DNA from: Paenibacillus peoriae | Lineage (GTDB): Bacteria > Bacillota > Bacilli > Paenibacillales > Paenibacillaceae | Assembly (NCBI RefSeq): GCF_022531965.1 | Contig: NZ_CP092831.1 | Location: 5,675,001-5,739,000 of the forward strand | Reading direction: 5' to 3' | DNA length: 64,000 bases | Shown here: piece by piece, positions 8,883 through 17,363 of the stretch | Position numbering within the stretch: the stretch's first letter is position 1 | How the letters are laid out: each line of letters begins with the position of its first letter | Program-made: the position numbers and the translations under genes | The notes under the pieces: generated by a model | Told to the model about the DNA's origin: nothing | Database searches by the model: none | What the model saw: only the letters and a program-made list of their open reading frames with translations

Positions 8883-9160
8883 GAATATCCCTCGATTCTG
8901 TTGGGTTTTTGCACACACTACATGAATATGCATCTATATTCTATCTTGGTAACGGCGAATGCCACAGTTTGCTATGAAGAGGCAAATCTCCCACTTTCTC
9001 AAGTCGAGTCTTCTTTGGTTTCAAGAGAGAGATGGACAATGTGTCTTTACATGACAAGATTATTGCAAATACCTATAAGGTTGATTCCAATAATATATTA
9101 GACCAATAACAATTCTGGATATATGATGTATTAAAAAATAACGTGAGGAGGAACGTTAAC

Positions 9161-9706
9161 ATGTCTATTTATGATTTTCAAGCAACCTCAATTAATGGGG
9201 AACCGATTGAACTCTCAGACTATAGAGGTAAGATTCTCCTTATTGTAAACACTGCCAGCATGTGTAGCTTCTCCAGTCAATTCACTGATCTGCAAAAGCT
9301 CTACGAAAAACGGAGGGAACAAGGTTTTGAAATCCTTGCATTTCCTTGTAACCAATTCAATAAAAAAGAGCCGGGTAGCCATTCGGAGGTTCAGGGAATT
9401 TGCCAAATTAACCATGGAGTAACCTTCCCACTATTTGAGAAGACGGATGTAAGAGGCTTATCTCTTCATCCTTTATTTCAATATCTGACCCAACAGGCAC
9501 CGTTTCAAGGCTTCGATATCCAGACCAAAGACGGTCAATGGATGGAGGATTTCCTGCGGGATAAGTATCCGGATATATACGCTGGCGACGGTATCAAGTG
9601 GAATTTTTCTAAATTCTTGGTCGATCGCGATGGCCATGTGCAAGGGAGATTTGAAGTAACAACGGAGCCCTGGGCCATTGATCCCGTCATCGAATCGTTA
9701 TTGTAG
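9161..9706 (+). CDS. Glutathione-peroxidase-family thiol peroxidase
   Basis: A 181-residue peroxidase of the BsaA/GPx type. Cys35 in NTASMCSFSSQ is the peroxidatic residue, Gln65 lies in FPCNQF, and Trp-Asn in KWNFSKFLVDRDG complete the known tetrad. In Firmicutes such enzymes usually use thioredoxin-like or bacillithiol partners rather than glutathione. It is about 20 residues longer than B. subtilis BsaA because of an insertion before KWNF (positions about 115-140). The ATG at 9161 follows GTGAGGAGG. It stands alone on the plus strand. Confidence 0.93.
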   Translation: MSIYDFQATSINGEPIELSDYRGKILLIVNTASMCSFSSQFTDLQKLYEKRREQGFEILAFPCNQFNKKEPGSHSEVQGICQINHGVTFPLFEKTDVRGLSLHPLFQYLTQQAPFQGFDIQTKDGQWMEDFLRDKYPDIYAGDGIKWNFSKFLVDRDGHVQGRFEVTTEPWAIDPVIESLL

Positions 9707-9738
9707 TATTTCTGTTCACTTCTTTGGATTCTTTAAAA

Positions 9739-9796
9739 AAAGGGTATCAAATGACAAAAACGTATATTTGTCATTTGATACCCTTTATGTTATTCT
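9739..9796 (+). promoter_or_regulatory. Long perfect inverted repeat overlapping a promoter before the TetR gene
   Basis: A 20-bp arm at 9739-9758 and its exact complement at 9767-9786 are separated by 8 bases. The right arm contains TTGTCA (9768-9773), which lies 17 bases before TATTCT (9791-9796), a plausible sigma-A promoter. The repeat can thus be the operator of the downstream TetR gene; a second reading is a terminator for the peroxidase gene, although the tail after it is a poor T tract. Confidence 0.55.
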
Positions 9797-9838
9797 GACT
9801 TTAAGGAGGTGACTCACACGGCACTTGACCGTGTCTCT

Positions 9839-10417
9839 ATGGAAAAATCCTCAGATGTGCTAACCAAGGAACAGATTCTTATCGCTACAGAAGACACACT
9901 TAGGCGTTTTGGTATAGCCAAAACCTCCGTGACCGATGTTGCCAAAGTATTGGGAGTAAGTCATGGTACCATTTACCGACACTTTAAAAGTAAAGCCGAG
10001 CTTCTTGAAGGTGTGACCGAAAAATGGCTGAATGAAAAGATTATCGGCCCGTTAACGGAGGTCTGTCAGAATTCATCTATACTGGGAACGCCACATTTAA
10101 AACGATATATACAGACCTTGGTCGAACTTAAGCAGTATTATGCCCGCGACGACGAGGAAATGTTTGAGATGTATACGAGGGTCACCGAGCAAGCGGCTGA
10201 TTTAATCGACCAGCATATCGCCCACATTGTGGATCAGCTCGCTGATATCATTATACGCGGAGACATCACATCGGATCAGCCAGCCCAACTGGCGCGTACC
10301 CTTTTCTATGCCACAGCCCGTTTTCATCATCCCGCTCATGCTTACGAATGGAAGAATCCCGTGATTAATCGGGAGTTTTCGGATGTGTGGATGCTTTTAG
10401 AAAAAGGAATCACTTAA
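9839..10417 (+). CDS. TetR/AcrR-family regulator
   Basis: The N-terminal HTH is clear (TSVTDVAKVLGVSHGTIYRHF, about residues 27-47), followed by a helical ligand domain. I report the ATG at 9839 (192 residues). A good AAGGAGG lies at 9803-9809, too far upstream for this ATG, and an in-frame GTG at 9809 overlaps that site, so the true start is unsettled. The gene is followed after 30 bases by an SDR gene and then a Crp/Fnr-like regulator, likely one transcript. The ligand is unknown. Confidence 0.88.
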   Translation: MEKSSDVLTKEQILIATEDTLRRFGIAKTSVTDVAKVLGVSHGTIYRHFKSKAELLEGVTEKWLNEKIIGPLTEVCQNSSILGTPHLKRYIQTLVELKQYYARDDEEMFEMYTRVTEQAADLIDQHIAHIVDQLADIIIRGDITSDQPAQLARTLFYATARFHHPAHAYEWKNPVINREFSDVWMLLEKGIT

Positions 10418-10447
10418 AATAGATATGGAAGGAAGGTCCAAACACAT

Positions 10448-11188
10448 ATGAAGCATTTGGACGGAAAAACAGCAATTATCACCGGGTCCTCTAGAGGAAT
10501 TGGACGTGCCATTGCCGAACAACTGGCTGATCTGGGCGCTAATGTAGTCATCAATTATGCCAGCAGTCCGGACAAAGCTCAAAAAGTCGTGGAGAGGATT
10601 ATTCAAAAAGGCGGCAAAGCCATAGCACTTCACGCTGATCTGGGCAAAATGAGTGATATTGAAGCATTATTTACAAATACGATTGCTGAATTCGGTAAAG
10701 TGGATATTCTGGTTAACAACGCTGGGCTGATGATCACCCAACCTCTGGCTGAGGTAACCGAAGCTGACTTTGACAAACAATTCGCACTGAATGTAAAGGG
10801 CACCTTCTTTGCCTGTCAGCAAGCCATGAAATATATGGAGAACTACGGAAGAATCGTGAACCTGTCTACATCCGTGATCGGACAAATGTTCCCGACCTAT
10901 AGCGTATACGCAGGTACCAAGGGCGCAGTGGAGCAATTTACCCGTCAGTTAGCCAAGGAATTCGGAAGCAAACAAATTACGATCAACGCCGTGGCTCCCG
11001 GTCCTGTGAACACCGAGCTTTTCCAAGCTGGAAAAACCGAGCAGCAAATCGAAGGCATGAAAAAAATGAATGCTATGGGTCGGCTCGGCGAACCGGAAGA
11101 TATCGCTGATGTGATTGAGTTTCTGGTCAGCGCCAAATCACAGTGGGTTACCGGGCAGACAATCCGCGTCAATGGCGGGTTCATCTAA
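10448..11188 (+). CDS. SDR-family oxidoreductase (3-oxoacyl reductase-like)
   Basis: A 246-residue classical SDR: TGSSRGIG at residues 12-19, NNAG, Ser in NLSTSVIGQ, YAGTKGAVEQF as the catalytic Tyr/Lys pair, and the VNGG end. It is preceded by GGAAGGAAGG and sits between a TetR regulator and a Crp/Fnr-like regulator on the same strand. This arrangement suggests inducible reduction of a carbonyl compound rather than a housekeeping fatty-acid role, but the substrate is not evident. Confidence 0.9.
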   Translation: MKHLDGKTAIITGSSRGIGRAIAEQLADLGANVVINYASSPDKAQKVVERIIQKGGKAIALHADLGKMSDIEALFTNTIAEFGKVDILVNNAGLMITQPLAEVTEADFDKQFALNVKGTFFACQQAMKYMENYGRIVNLSTSVIGQMFPTYSVYAGTKGAVEQFTRQLAKEFGSKQITINAVAPGPVNTELFQAGKTEQQIEGMKKMNAMGRLGEPEDIADVIEFLVSAKSQWVTGQTIRVNGGFI

Positions 11189-11224
11189 AAAGCTGGAATA
11201 CATGGAATGGAGGTTATTACGTTC

Positions 11225-11761
11225 ATGATGTTACACAAAGGTGAGACCTTATTTCGACAAGGAGAATCTGGCCCTTTATATCACCTCAAGAGCGGCTTGT
11301 TAAAAATTGTCCGAGTCCATGAAGACGGCTCGCAAATTTTAGTTAATGTGATTGTGCCCGATGAAATCATCCCGCACCACTCCCTGATCAGCCCCAATCC
11401 TTATTATGGTACAGCAGTCGCGCTGGTAACCTCTGAGGTTGAGGTTCTGTCACAAAAAGAATGGTATCAGGCGCTGGAGCAAGACCCGACTCAATGTCGG
11501 GCTATCGCTTTACAGCTACAGGATAAGTTGCGCATGATGCAGCAACGAATTGACCAGCTCACCGAGGTGTCACCTGCCGAAAAGCTTCGGAAGCTTCAAC
11601 GCTGGTTCCACTCCTACATCGCACCCGCCACGTTAACGGACGTGCTGACGCAGGAGGAAATCGGCCAGTTTATCGGGCTACGCCGGGAGACGATTAATCG
11701 GCTATTGCGTGCTTCAAGCGCTCCTTCTGCAAAAGATGATGACGATAATGCATCTCGATGA
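11225..11761 (+). CDS. Crp/Fnr-family regulator
   Basis: A 178-residue protein with an N-terminal cyclic-nucleotide-binding-like beta barrel (GETLFRQGESGPLYHLKSGLLKI) and a C-terminal HTH (LTQEEIGQFIGLRRETINRLL). No Fnr-type cysteine cluster is seen. The ATG at 11225 lies 11 bases after TGGAGG; an ATG at 11207 is in frame but has no site before it. Its 3' end overlaps the convergent DinB gene by 68 bases. It probably belongs to the TetR-SDR transcript. Confidence 0.87.
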   Translation: MMLHKGETLFRQGESGPLYHLKSGLLKIVRVHEDGSQILVNVIVPDEIIPHHSLISPNPYYGTAVALVTSEVEVLSQKEWYQALEQDPTQCRAIALQLQDKLRMMQQRIDQLTEVSPAEKLRKLQRWFHSYIAPATLTDVLTQEEIGQFIGLRRETINRLLRASSAPSAKDDDDNASR

Positions 11762-12215
11762 GCGAAAACCACTCTCCAGCATTCAACGCGCCGAATCTGG
11801 GATGAGAGACGGTAGAAAGCCCTGTTGATTTCCCAACGATCGGCTCAATCTCTCTCATTTTACGGATCACAGCATTTAAACCCTCCACAATTTCTTCTTT
11901 GCTCGTCGGTTGTGGGGGAGTATACTGCGGAGATGGTGGAACTTGGATACGTATGGGCGGAAACCCTCCTAGATTAAAAACGGCCGTACCCGCCTCCGTT
12001 TTAACCCCTGTCTCCCCATTAGGCTGTAGACAAACATCAATGTTCTTCAGGTGCATATACAGAGCAGAGTTCACCAAATGAAGATACATTTGTCCAAGCG
12101 ACCATTGGTCCTCCTGCGGTGTGTACTGCAATTGCTCCAAGCTAAAGCTGTCCAATTCAAGAAGATAGTGTTGTGCCGTTTCTTCAAAACGCTGCAATGT
12201 TTCGGTAGTATTCAT
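11694..12215 (-). CDS. DinB-superfamily protein
   Basis: A 173-residue four-helix protein of the DinB/YfiT-like fold. Metal ligands can be seen in the usual places: His47-type in GQMYLHLVNSALY, and HxxxH in IEMHYRHHLLQKERL near the C-terminus. Members include bacillithiol S-transferases and damage-inducible proteins; the exact role here is unknown. A WYL regulator lies upstream on the same strand, separated by a terminator. The last 22 codons overlap the end of the convergent Crp/Fnr gene. Confidence 0.85.
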   Translation of the reverse strand: MNTTETLQRFEETAQHYLLELDSFSLEQLQYTPQEDQWSLGQMYLHLVNSALYMHLKNIDVCLQPNGETGVKTEAGTAVFNLGGFPPIRIQVPPSPQYTPPQPTSKEEIVEGLNAVIRKMREIEPIVGKSTGLSTVSHPRFGALNAGEWFSLIEMHYRHHLLQKERLKHAIAD

Positions 12216-12256
12216 ATATTAGTAACTGCCCCTCTCTATTAAAGTAGCTTTACTAT

Positions 12257-12294
12257 ACAAAAATGCTACTGACAGCATTATGTCAGTAGCATTT
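12257..12294 (-). terminator. Terminator overlapping the WYL gene stop codon
   Basis: A perfect 14-bp stem (12261-12274 with 12281-12294, 6-base loop) is followed on the minus strand by TTTTTG. The TGA stop codon of the WYL gene lies inside the stem. Confidence 0.88.
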
Positions 12295-13227
12295 CAACAT
12301 TTTTTCCACTTCCGCACGTATCCGCTCCCGGAGCGACTCAGGCTCCAGCACAACCATATCCGCGCCCCAGCCAAGTATCCATTGCAGTAATTCCTCCGGC
12401 TGTCTGACGCGGAAAAGTATATGCAATCCATCTGCACGCTCCTCTATAGCCTCCATATAAAAGTTGTTCGCTTCCTTCACCTTATCTGCGATATCGGAGC
12501 GTGCTAGTATGCGAACAGTCACATGACGGTCATCGGTTTGCTTATAATCCTGCAAATGAAAATCGACAGGCAAATGAAACCTATCCTCCAGTACCATAAG
12601 CTCGTCCATACGTGACAGACGGAAATGGCGAAGCTGCTGCCGCAATTCACATTGCCCGATTAATACCCACGAACCACGAAGCAATACCAGACCATAGGGA
12701 GCGACCACACGCACACTTTGACGATTCCCGTCAGCCTCTGGCATTCTTTTGGAGTAACCAAACCGTACCATTCGTTTTTCCAATACAGCAAGACGCAGCG
12801 TTTCCAAGTAGGTTTTCTCTCTATGGTTTGCCCCTTCACCCACAGCGAGTAATCTCATGGTTGTACGCACCCGGGAAACTTCCCTGCGGACGCTCTCTGG
12901 TAAAATGGCTTCAATTTTCCTGCGGGAGGTTTGCGCCTTGATACCGTAGTCTGTATCAAATTTTTGTTCGATAAAATCCGTCCCGATTAGCAACGCCACA
13001 GCCTCTTCTGCGGTAAAGCTCACTGGGGGCAGGAAATACCCCTCCATCAAGGAATATCCAATGCCCGGTGCTCCTACAATCGGTACGCCCGATTCGCTTA
13101 GAGCCTGAATATCCCGATAGATGGTTCTCACACTCGTTTCGAATATAGCTGCCAAATCCTCAGCTCGTAAAATATCCTTACGCTGTAACTCTAGCAAGAT
13201 CGCTAGCAAACGATCTGTTTTGTTCAT
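12283..13227 (-). CDS. YafY-type HTH/WYL-domain regulator
   Basis: A 314-residue regulator with an N-terminal DeoR-like winged HTH (ILRAEDLAAIFETSVRTIYRDIQALSESG), a central WYL domain (VRVVAPYGLVLLRGSWVLIGQC) and a C-terminal WCX region. Such proteins often respond to DNA damage or small ligands and lie next to DinB-family or glyoxalase-type genes, as here. The stop codon is buried in a terminator hairpin, so the DinB gene 67 bases downstream must be expressed from its own promoter or by read-through. Confidence 0.92.
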   Translation of the reverse strand: MNKTDRLLAILLELQRKDILRAEDLAAIFETSVRTIYRDIQALSESGVPIVGAPGIGYSLMEGYFLPPVSFTAEEAVALLIGTDFIEQKFDTDYGIKAQTSRRKIEAILPESVRREVSRVRTTMRLLAVGEGANHREKTYLETLRLAVLEKRMVRFGYSKRMPEADGNRQSVRVVAPYGLVLLRGSWVLIGQCELRQQLRHFRLSRMDELMVLEDRFHLPVDFHLQDYKQTDDRHVTVRILARSDIADKVKEANNFYMEAIEERADGLHILFRVRQPEELLQWILGWGADMVVLEPESLRERIRAEVEKMLKCY

Positions 13228-13268
13228 ACCATGGCCCCTCTCTGGAAGGATCTAAAATGCAGAAATAC

Positions 13269-13318
13269 AAAAAAGCAATAAGGGCAGTACAGTCACTGCG
13301 ACTTATTGCTCTTTTTTT
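13269..13318. terminator. Bidirectional terminator
   Basis: AGCAATAAG (13274-13282) pairs with CTTATTGCT (13302-13310), and inner GCAGT / ACTGC extend the structure. It is flanked by an A run and by seven T. It mainly closes the GIY-YIG gene on the minus strand. Confidence 0.8.
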
Positions 13319-13336
13319 CATACGGAAGTTACTCCA

Positions 13337-13693
13337 TTACTTAAAAAATACTTTTTCAACGTTATATTTAGCCTTTTGTGAATTGATAATGTAGGTTTCA
13401 TAAATTTCTCGCTCTACCGCATCTTCTACAATACAAATCTCGATAATCGCAACTTCATTCCGCTTGTCCTTGATCGGCGATACGTTATCTTCAAAATGCT
13501 TTTTGATTCTTGGTCTTAACTTTCTCGCTTTACCAACGAACAGCAATTCCTCCTGCGCATTGTAGAACATAAAGACGCCAGCCTTATCTCTAGGGATCAG
13601 GTGAAAGTCGGTAAACCCGTAAATATGGCTGAGCTCAGGGTTAACCTGTTTGGTAATCGTGATATCCGGAGTTGGAATTGTTATATTAATCAC
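13337..13693 (-). CDS. Stand-alone GIY-YIG nuclease-domain protein
   Basis: A 118-residue protein that consists almost only of a GIY-YIG fold, like the N-terminal domain of UvrC. The motif pair reads GVFMFY and LLFVGKARKLRPRIKKHF, and the metal-binding Glu is probably in EREIYETYIIN. It is much shorter than UvrC or homing endonucleases and lacks another domain, so a DNA-repair or restriction role is only a guess. It stands alone, with a terminator downstream. Confidence 0.78.
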   Translation of the reverse strand: MINITIPTPDITITKQVNPELSHIYGFTDFHLIPRDKAGVFMFYNAQEELLFVGKARKLRPRIKKHFEDNVSPIKDKRNEVAIIEICIVEDAVEREIYETYIINSQKAKYNVEKVFFK

Positions 13694-13764
13694 TATGTCA
13701 CTTCCTCATTCTATATAGGTGTAAATATTATCACAAATCCTGCGGTAACACCATTCAAGGATAA

Positions 13765-14424
13765 TCAGGGAGTGTCCCCTGGAACAGGCTTCGTCGTTTT
13801 CTCAACGATTCTTTCCAGTACCCAGACAAGTACCCCCACTGCAAGGCTGGCGATGACCGCCATAATCGCCGATCCGCCAGCATGTAGCAGCAACACGGGA
13901 ACCCAAAGCAATCCGAGCAAACGGTGTACGGTCCGCATCCACTTGTTACGAACTTTGTTAATGAAGAAGCCATACCCGGCGATCGCCAGCAGAATGACAA
14001 ATCCCGCAATCCCGGTATAGGTTTTGTTATCTTGAAGCTTGGTTATCAAAAAATAAATACCATGAGCGGCAATCAGGATCAAGGTCGCCCAACCCAGAAG
14101 TTTATGGAGGGAATGTAACAACCGCCCGGCTCTTCTAACCAACATTGATGGCGATCTTAGCTTCTTCTTAAACCAGAACCAAGAGAAAGCGGCCGCACCA
14201 AGAAATACGGAAATCGTACCCAAAGTCTTGAATATTTCCCCGTTGCCCCCACGCCCTTCTCCACGAGGATGTACGCCCACAGGCCCTGTAGACCCACCTT
14301 CTGATAGCCGTGGGCCAGGTCCACCGCCGGAGAGCGATGACATGTAGTAATAGTAGATGACGAGTAGAACTGCTACCGTAACTGCAATCATAGCTGGAAT
14401 CCAAACGGCCCTTTTCGTCTTCAT
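13765..14424 (-). CDS. b561/ferric-reductase-like haem-binding membrane protein
   Basis: A 219-residue membrane protein. An N-terminal helix (residues 8-28) is followed by a Gly/Pro-rich exported loop (about 31-62) and four more helices. Histidines occur in paired helices (LLHSLHKLLGWATL, AAHGIYFLI, TVHRLLGLLWV, LLLHAGG), the pattern of a di-haem four-helix bundle as in cytochrome b561 and ferric reductase-like proteins. No FAD/NAD domain is attached, so it may pass electrons to a partner. Function is inferred from fold only. Confidence 0.7.
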   Translation of the reverse strand: MKTKRAVWIPAMIAVTVAVLLVIYYYYMSSLSGGGPGPRLSEGGSTGPVGVHPRGEGRGGNGEIFKTLGTISVFLGAAAFSWFWFKKKLRSPSMLVRRAGRLLHSLHKLLGWATLILIAAHGIYFLITKLQDNKTYTGIAGFVILLAIAGYGFFINKVRNKWMRTVHRLLGLLWVPVLLLHAGGSAIMAVIASLAVGVLVWVLERIVEKTTKPVPGDTP

Positions 14425-14688
14425 TTGTTATACATCCTTCCTAGGAAAATTGCCTTGAGTGTACCTGGTCAAGCTTAAAACAAGATTAAAGCAAGCTGAA
14501 AGTATTTCTTTTACCTCAGTCAGTATCGAGGATGGTCGTAATAACGTTAATACAGGCACCGTAATAGATAGAAATCTATGAATTCCCTACTATGCGAGCA
14601 CGCCGGTTTCCGTTACAATATGTCAGTGTGATTCTGGCATCGGCAGATTGACGCGTATTTGAACATTATTGGAGGCTTCTATTTTTTC

Positions 14689-15312
14689 ATGCAAAATGAA
14701 TCTCATGCTAACGTAAAAATCATAACGGCCGATCCGAGTGCGATCGGCCTGTTTGGCTTGGCTATTGTAACACTTGTAGCTTCATCCCAAAAGCTTGGTC
14801 TCACTGAAGGCTTGAGCTTTATTATCCCTTGGGCTATTTTCCTTGGTGCCTTTGCACAGCTGTTTGCCTGCATTCAGGATGCAAAGCATAACAATACCTT
14901 TGGCATGACGGCATTTGGTGCTTACGCCTTCTTCTGGTTAGCCGTAGCTAGTAGCTGGATGATTAAAATGGGCGTATTCGGCTCAGAGCTGGCATCTGCT
15001 GTAGATGGCAAACAGCTCGGCTTTGCCTTTGCCGGCTATCTCATCTTCACGCTCTTCATGACCATTGGAGCCATGGAGACGCACAAGGTCCTATTTTTTA
15101 TTTTTGTGTTGATTGATTTTCTATTCCTCGGCCTTAGCTTCGATGCATTCGGCATCGCCCCAGAGGTGTTCCATACCATCGCCGCTTATGCTGAAATGGG
15201 CATTGGTCTACTCTCGCTGTACGGTACAGGAGCTGCCGTTCTGAATGCACATTTTGGCCGAACATTTCTGCCCGTAGGACGTCCTTTCGGCATTTTTAAA
15301 CCACGTCCTTAG
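14689..15312 (+). CDS. satP: Acetate/succinate transporter, GPR1/FUN34/YaaH family
   Basis: A 207-residue protein with six membrane helices. The family signature near the N-terminus is seen as DPSAIGLFGLAIVT, and the final cytoplasmic tail is HFGRTFLPVGRPFGIFKPRP. SatP imports acetate and succinate with protons. I start it at the ATG at 14689, 13 bases after GGAGG; a TTG 30 bases earlier is also open. A decayed second copy of its 3' end and terminator lies at 19452-19577, on the far side of the yra/adhB cluster. Confidence 0.9.
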   Translation: MQNESHANVKIITADPSAIGLFGLAIVTLVASSQKLGLTEGLSFIIPWAIFLGAFAQLFACIQDAKHNNTFGMTAFGAYAFFWLAVASSWMIKMGVFGSELASAVDGKQLGFAFAGYLIFTLFMTIGAMETHKVLFFIFVLIDFLFLGLSFDAFGIAPEVFHTIAAYAEMGIGLLSLYGTGAAVLNAHFGRTFLPVGRPFGIFKPRP

Positions 15313-15330
15313 CTGCATATTTAAACCCAC

Positions 15331-15380
15331 AAAGCCTCCTTTCGCGCCGATCCGCGTTAAGGACGGCTTTGTTTCCTTTC
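15331..15380 (+). terminator. Terminator of satP
   Basis: AAAGCCTCCTT (15331-15341) pairs with AAGGACGGCTTT (15359-15370) with one bulged base. It closely resembles the terminator at 19539-19579 in stem, loop and flanks. Confidence 0.75.
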
Positions 15381-15433
15381 CATCACTCCCCCCTGTATCA
15401 AAAAAATACTAAAGAGAGTCGTTTAGTGAATAT

Positions 15434-15483
15434 AAAACCCCACAATGATAACAATATACATAAATTGTATTCAAAGGGGTTTT
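15434..15483 (+). promoter_or_regulatory. Leader hairpin covering the yhfW ribosome site
   Basis: AAAACCCC (15434-15441) pairs with GGGGTTTT (15476-15483), and ACAAT (15442-15446) with ATTGT (15464-15468). The only good Shine-Dalgarno sequence (AAAGGGG, 15473-15479) of the following gene lies in the right arm. The GGGG-TTTTT ending also looks like an attenuator. Control of translation or transcription is inferred. Confidence 0.45.
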
Positions 15484-15490
15484 TGTAAAA

Positions 15491-17029
15491 ATGACACAAA
15501 GCAAATCTCGTATCGCATTTCCGCAATTTCCCGAATCGTATTGGTTAGCTTCCACTGACATCCCTAACTTCCCCAAACTTAGTGAGGATATTCAGGTGGA
15601 TGTTGCCATTGTAGGTGCGGGGATTACCGGTATTACCACTGCTTATTTACTTTCTAAAAAAGGATTAAACGTCGCCGTCGTCGACGCAGGGCGGATACTT
15701 CATGGGACAACCGGTCATACTACCGCCAAAATTACCGCACAGCATGATTTGATCTACAGCGAGTTTATTTCCCATTTTGGCAAGGAAAAAACCCGGCTCT
15801 ATTACGAAGCCAACCACAACGCTCTTCAATTTATCAAACAAACGGTAGAAGAGTTTAATATTGATTGTCAATTTACAGAAGAAGATGCCTACGTTTATAC
15901 ATGTGAAGATACGTATGTGAAAAAAATTGCCGACGAATATAAAGCTTACGAGCAACTTGGCATCCCGGGAAGTTATGTCGAACAAACGCCTCTGCCGTTT
16001 TCAACTAAAGCAGCTATTAAGATGAAAAACCAGGCCCAGTTTAATCCTGTACCTTTCTTAAGATATTTGGCAAACCAAGTCATCCGTCAGGGCGGGGAAA
16101 TTTATGAGCAAACCACCGTTGTAGATGTGGAAAAAGGAAACCCTGCCATCATTACAACCAGCGACGGAAAGAAAATTACCTGCAACCATGTCGTATCCTC
16201 CTCACATTTTCCATTCAATGATCCCAACGGTCTTTATTTTGCGCGATTGCATGCCGAGCGGTCTTATGTACTCGCGGTCAAAACCGATAAAATCTATCCA
16301 GGTGGTATGTATCTAAGTGCAGAAACCCCAAAACGTTCACTTCGCTCCGTAATGGTAAACGGAGAACCAATGGTTATCGTCGGTGGGGAAGGTCACAAAA
16401 CGGGACAAGGAATCTGTACTTTCCAGTACTATGAAGCTTTACAAAAGTTCGCGGAGCAAACATTTGGATTAAAGGAGATCGTTTATCGCTGGTCGGCCCA
16501 AGACTTGTATACGCTAGACAAGCTCCCTTATATTGGGCAGGAACTATCCAACACCTCTAACATCCTCGTTGCTACGGGTTATAGAAAATGGGGGATGACC
16601 ACAAGTGTAGCGGCAGCCTTATTAAATACGAATCTGATTACCAGAGAGGAAAGCCCCTACCAGGATCTTTTCTCCCCTTCAAGGTTTCATATGGACCCCG
16701 ACATTAAAACATTTGTAACTCAAAATGCAAATGTGGCTAAACATTTGATTGCTGGAAAGTTAGACATCAGCTACAAAAAAGCCGAAGAACTGGAACACGA
16801 CGAAGGGTCGGTCATCCGGGTAAACGGCAAAAGAGCAGGCGCATACCGAGACCCACAAGGAGCATTGCACCTAGTGGACACGACATGCACCCATATGGGT
16901 TGCGAAGTCGAGTGGAATGAAGCGGAAAGAACATGGGATTGCCCTTGTCATGGCTCTCGCTTTTCATATCAAGGCGAAGTCATTGAAGGACCGGCCAAAA
17001 AAGCACTTGGCAAGGTTGAAGCCGAATAG
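15491..17029 (+). CDS. yhfW: FAD-dependent oxidoreductase with C-terminal Rieske [2Fe-2S] domain
   Basis: The 512-residue protein has a DAO-type FAD domain (VAIVGAGITGITTAYLLSKK near residue 37) and a C-terminal Rieske domain with Cys466-x-His468 and Cys484-x-x-His487. Size and order match B. subtilis YhfW, whose substrate is not known. It starts the block that contains the CotF-like proteins and adhB, with 72 bases to the next gene and no clear terminator, so they may be co-transcribed. Its ribosome site lies in a leader hairpin. Confidence 0.93.
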   Translation: MTQSKSRIAFPQFPESYWLASTDIPNFPKLSEDIQVDVAIVGAGITGITTAYLLSKKGLNVAVVDAGRILHGTTGHTTAKITAQHDLIYSEFISHFGKEKTRLYYEANHNALQFIKQTVEEFNIDCQFTEEDAYVYTCEDTYVKKIADEYKAYEQLGIPGSYVEQTPLPFSTKAAIKMKNQAQFNPVPFLRYLANQVIRQGGEIYEQTTVVDVEKGNPAIITTSDGKKITCNHVVSSSHFPFNDPNGLYFARLHAERSYVLAVKTDKIYPGGMYLSAETPKRSLRSVMVNGEPMVIVGGEGHKTGQGICTFQYYEALQKFAEQTFGLKEIVYRWSAQDLYTLDKLPYIGQELSNTSNILVATGYRKWGMTTSVAAALLNTNLITREESPYQDLFSPSRFHMDPDIKTFVTQNANVAKHLIAGKLDISYKKAEELEHDEGSVIRVNGKRAGAYRDPQGALHLVDTTCTHMGCEVEWNEAERTWDCPCHGSRFSYQGEVIEGPAKKALGKVEAE

Positions 17030-17101
17030 CACGATCCTTTCGAATAAACCTAGTTAGGCTGGATAACATACCTTTGAGAAACATAAAAGAAAGGTGATCC
17101 G

Positions 17102-17353
17102 ATGATAAACCAACAGTCTACATTAGCGGCGCATGAGTCCTTAGAAATCCACGAAGCGCTTAATTTTAAAACGTTATGCTTAGCCAAGTCCAAATTAATG
17201 CAGGGCTTGGTATTCGATCAAGAGCTAAAGGATCTAATGGAAAAAGATGTTCAGCAATCTATACAAGCTATTGCCGATTTGCAAGCATTGTATGTTAAAG
17301 CACCGTTTCAGGCACCTGTTCCAGAATTCCGACCAACACCAATCTTAAATTGA
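17102..17353 (+). CDS. yraG: YraG-like small spore coat-associated protein
   Basis: An 83-residue, mostly helical protein. Its core ([22 protein letters not shown]) is shared with the YraE-like protein at 18940. Size, order and neighbours match B. subtilis yraG-yraF-adhB-yraE-yraD, whose small products resemble halves of the spore coat protein CotF. The assignment leans on this synteny. AAGGTGATCCG precedes the ATG. Its stop is 10 bases before the start of yraF, so the two are probably translated together. Confidence 0.82.
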   Translation: MINQQSTLAAHESLEIHEALNFKTLCLAKSKLMQGLVFDQELKDLMEKDVQQSIQAIADLQALYVKAPFQAPVPEFRPTPILN

Positions 17354-17363
17354 GGTGAATGAT

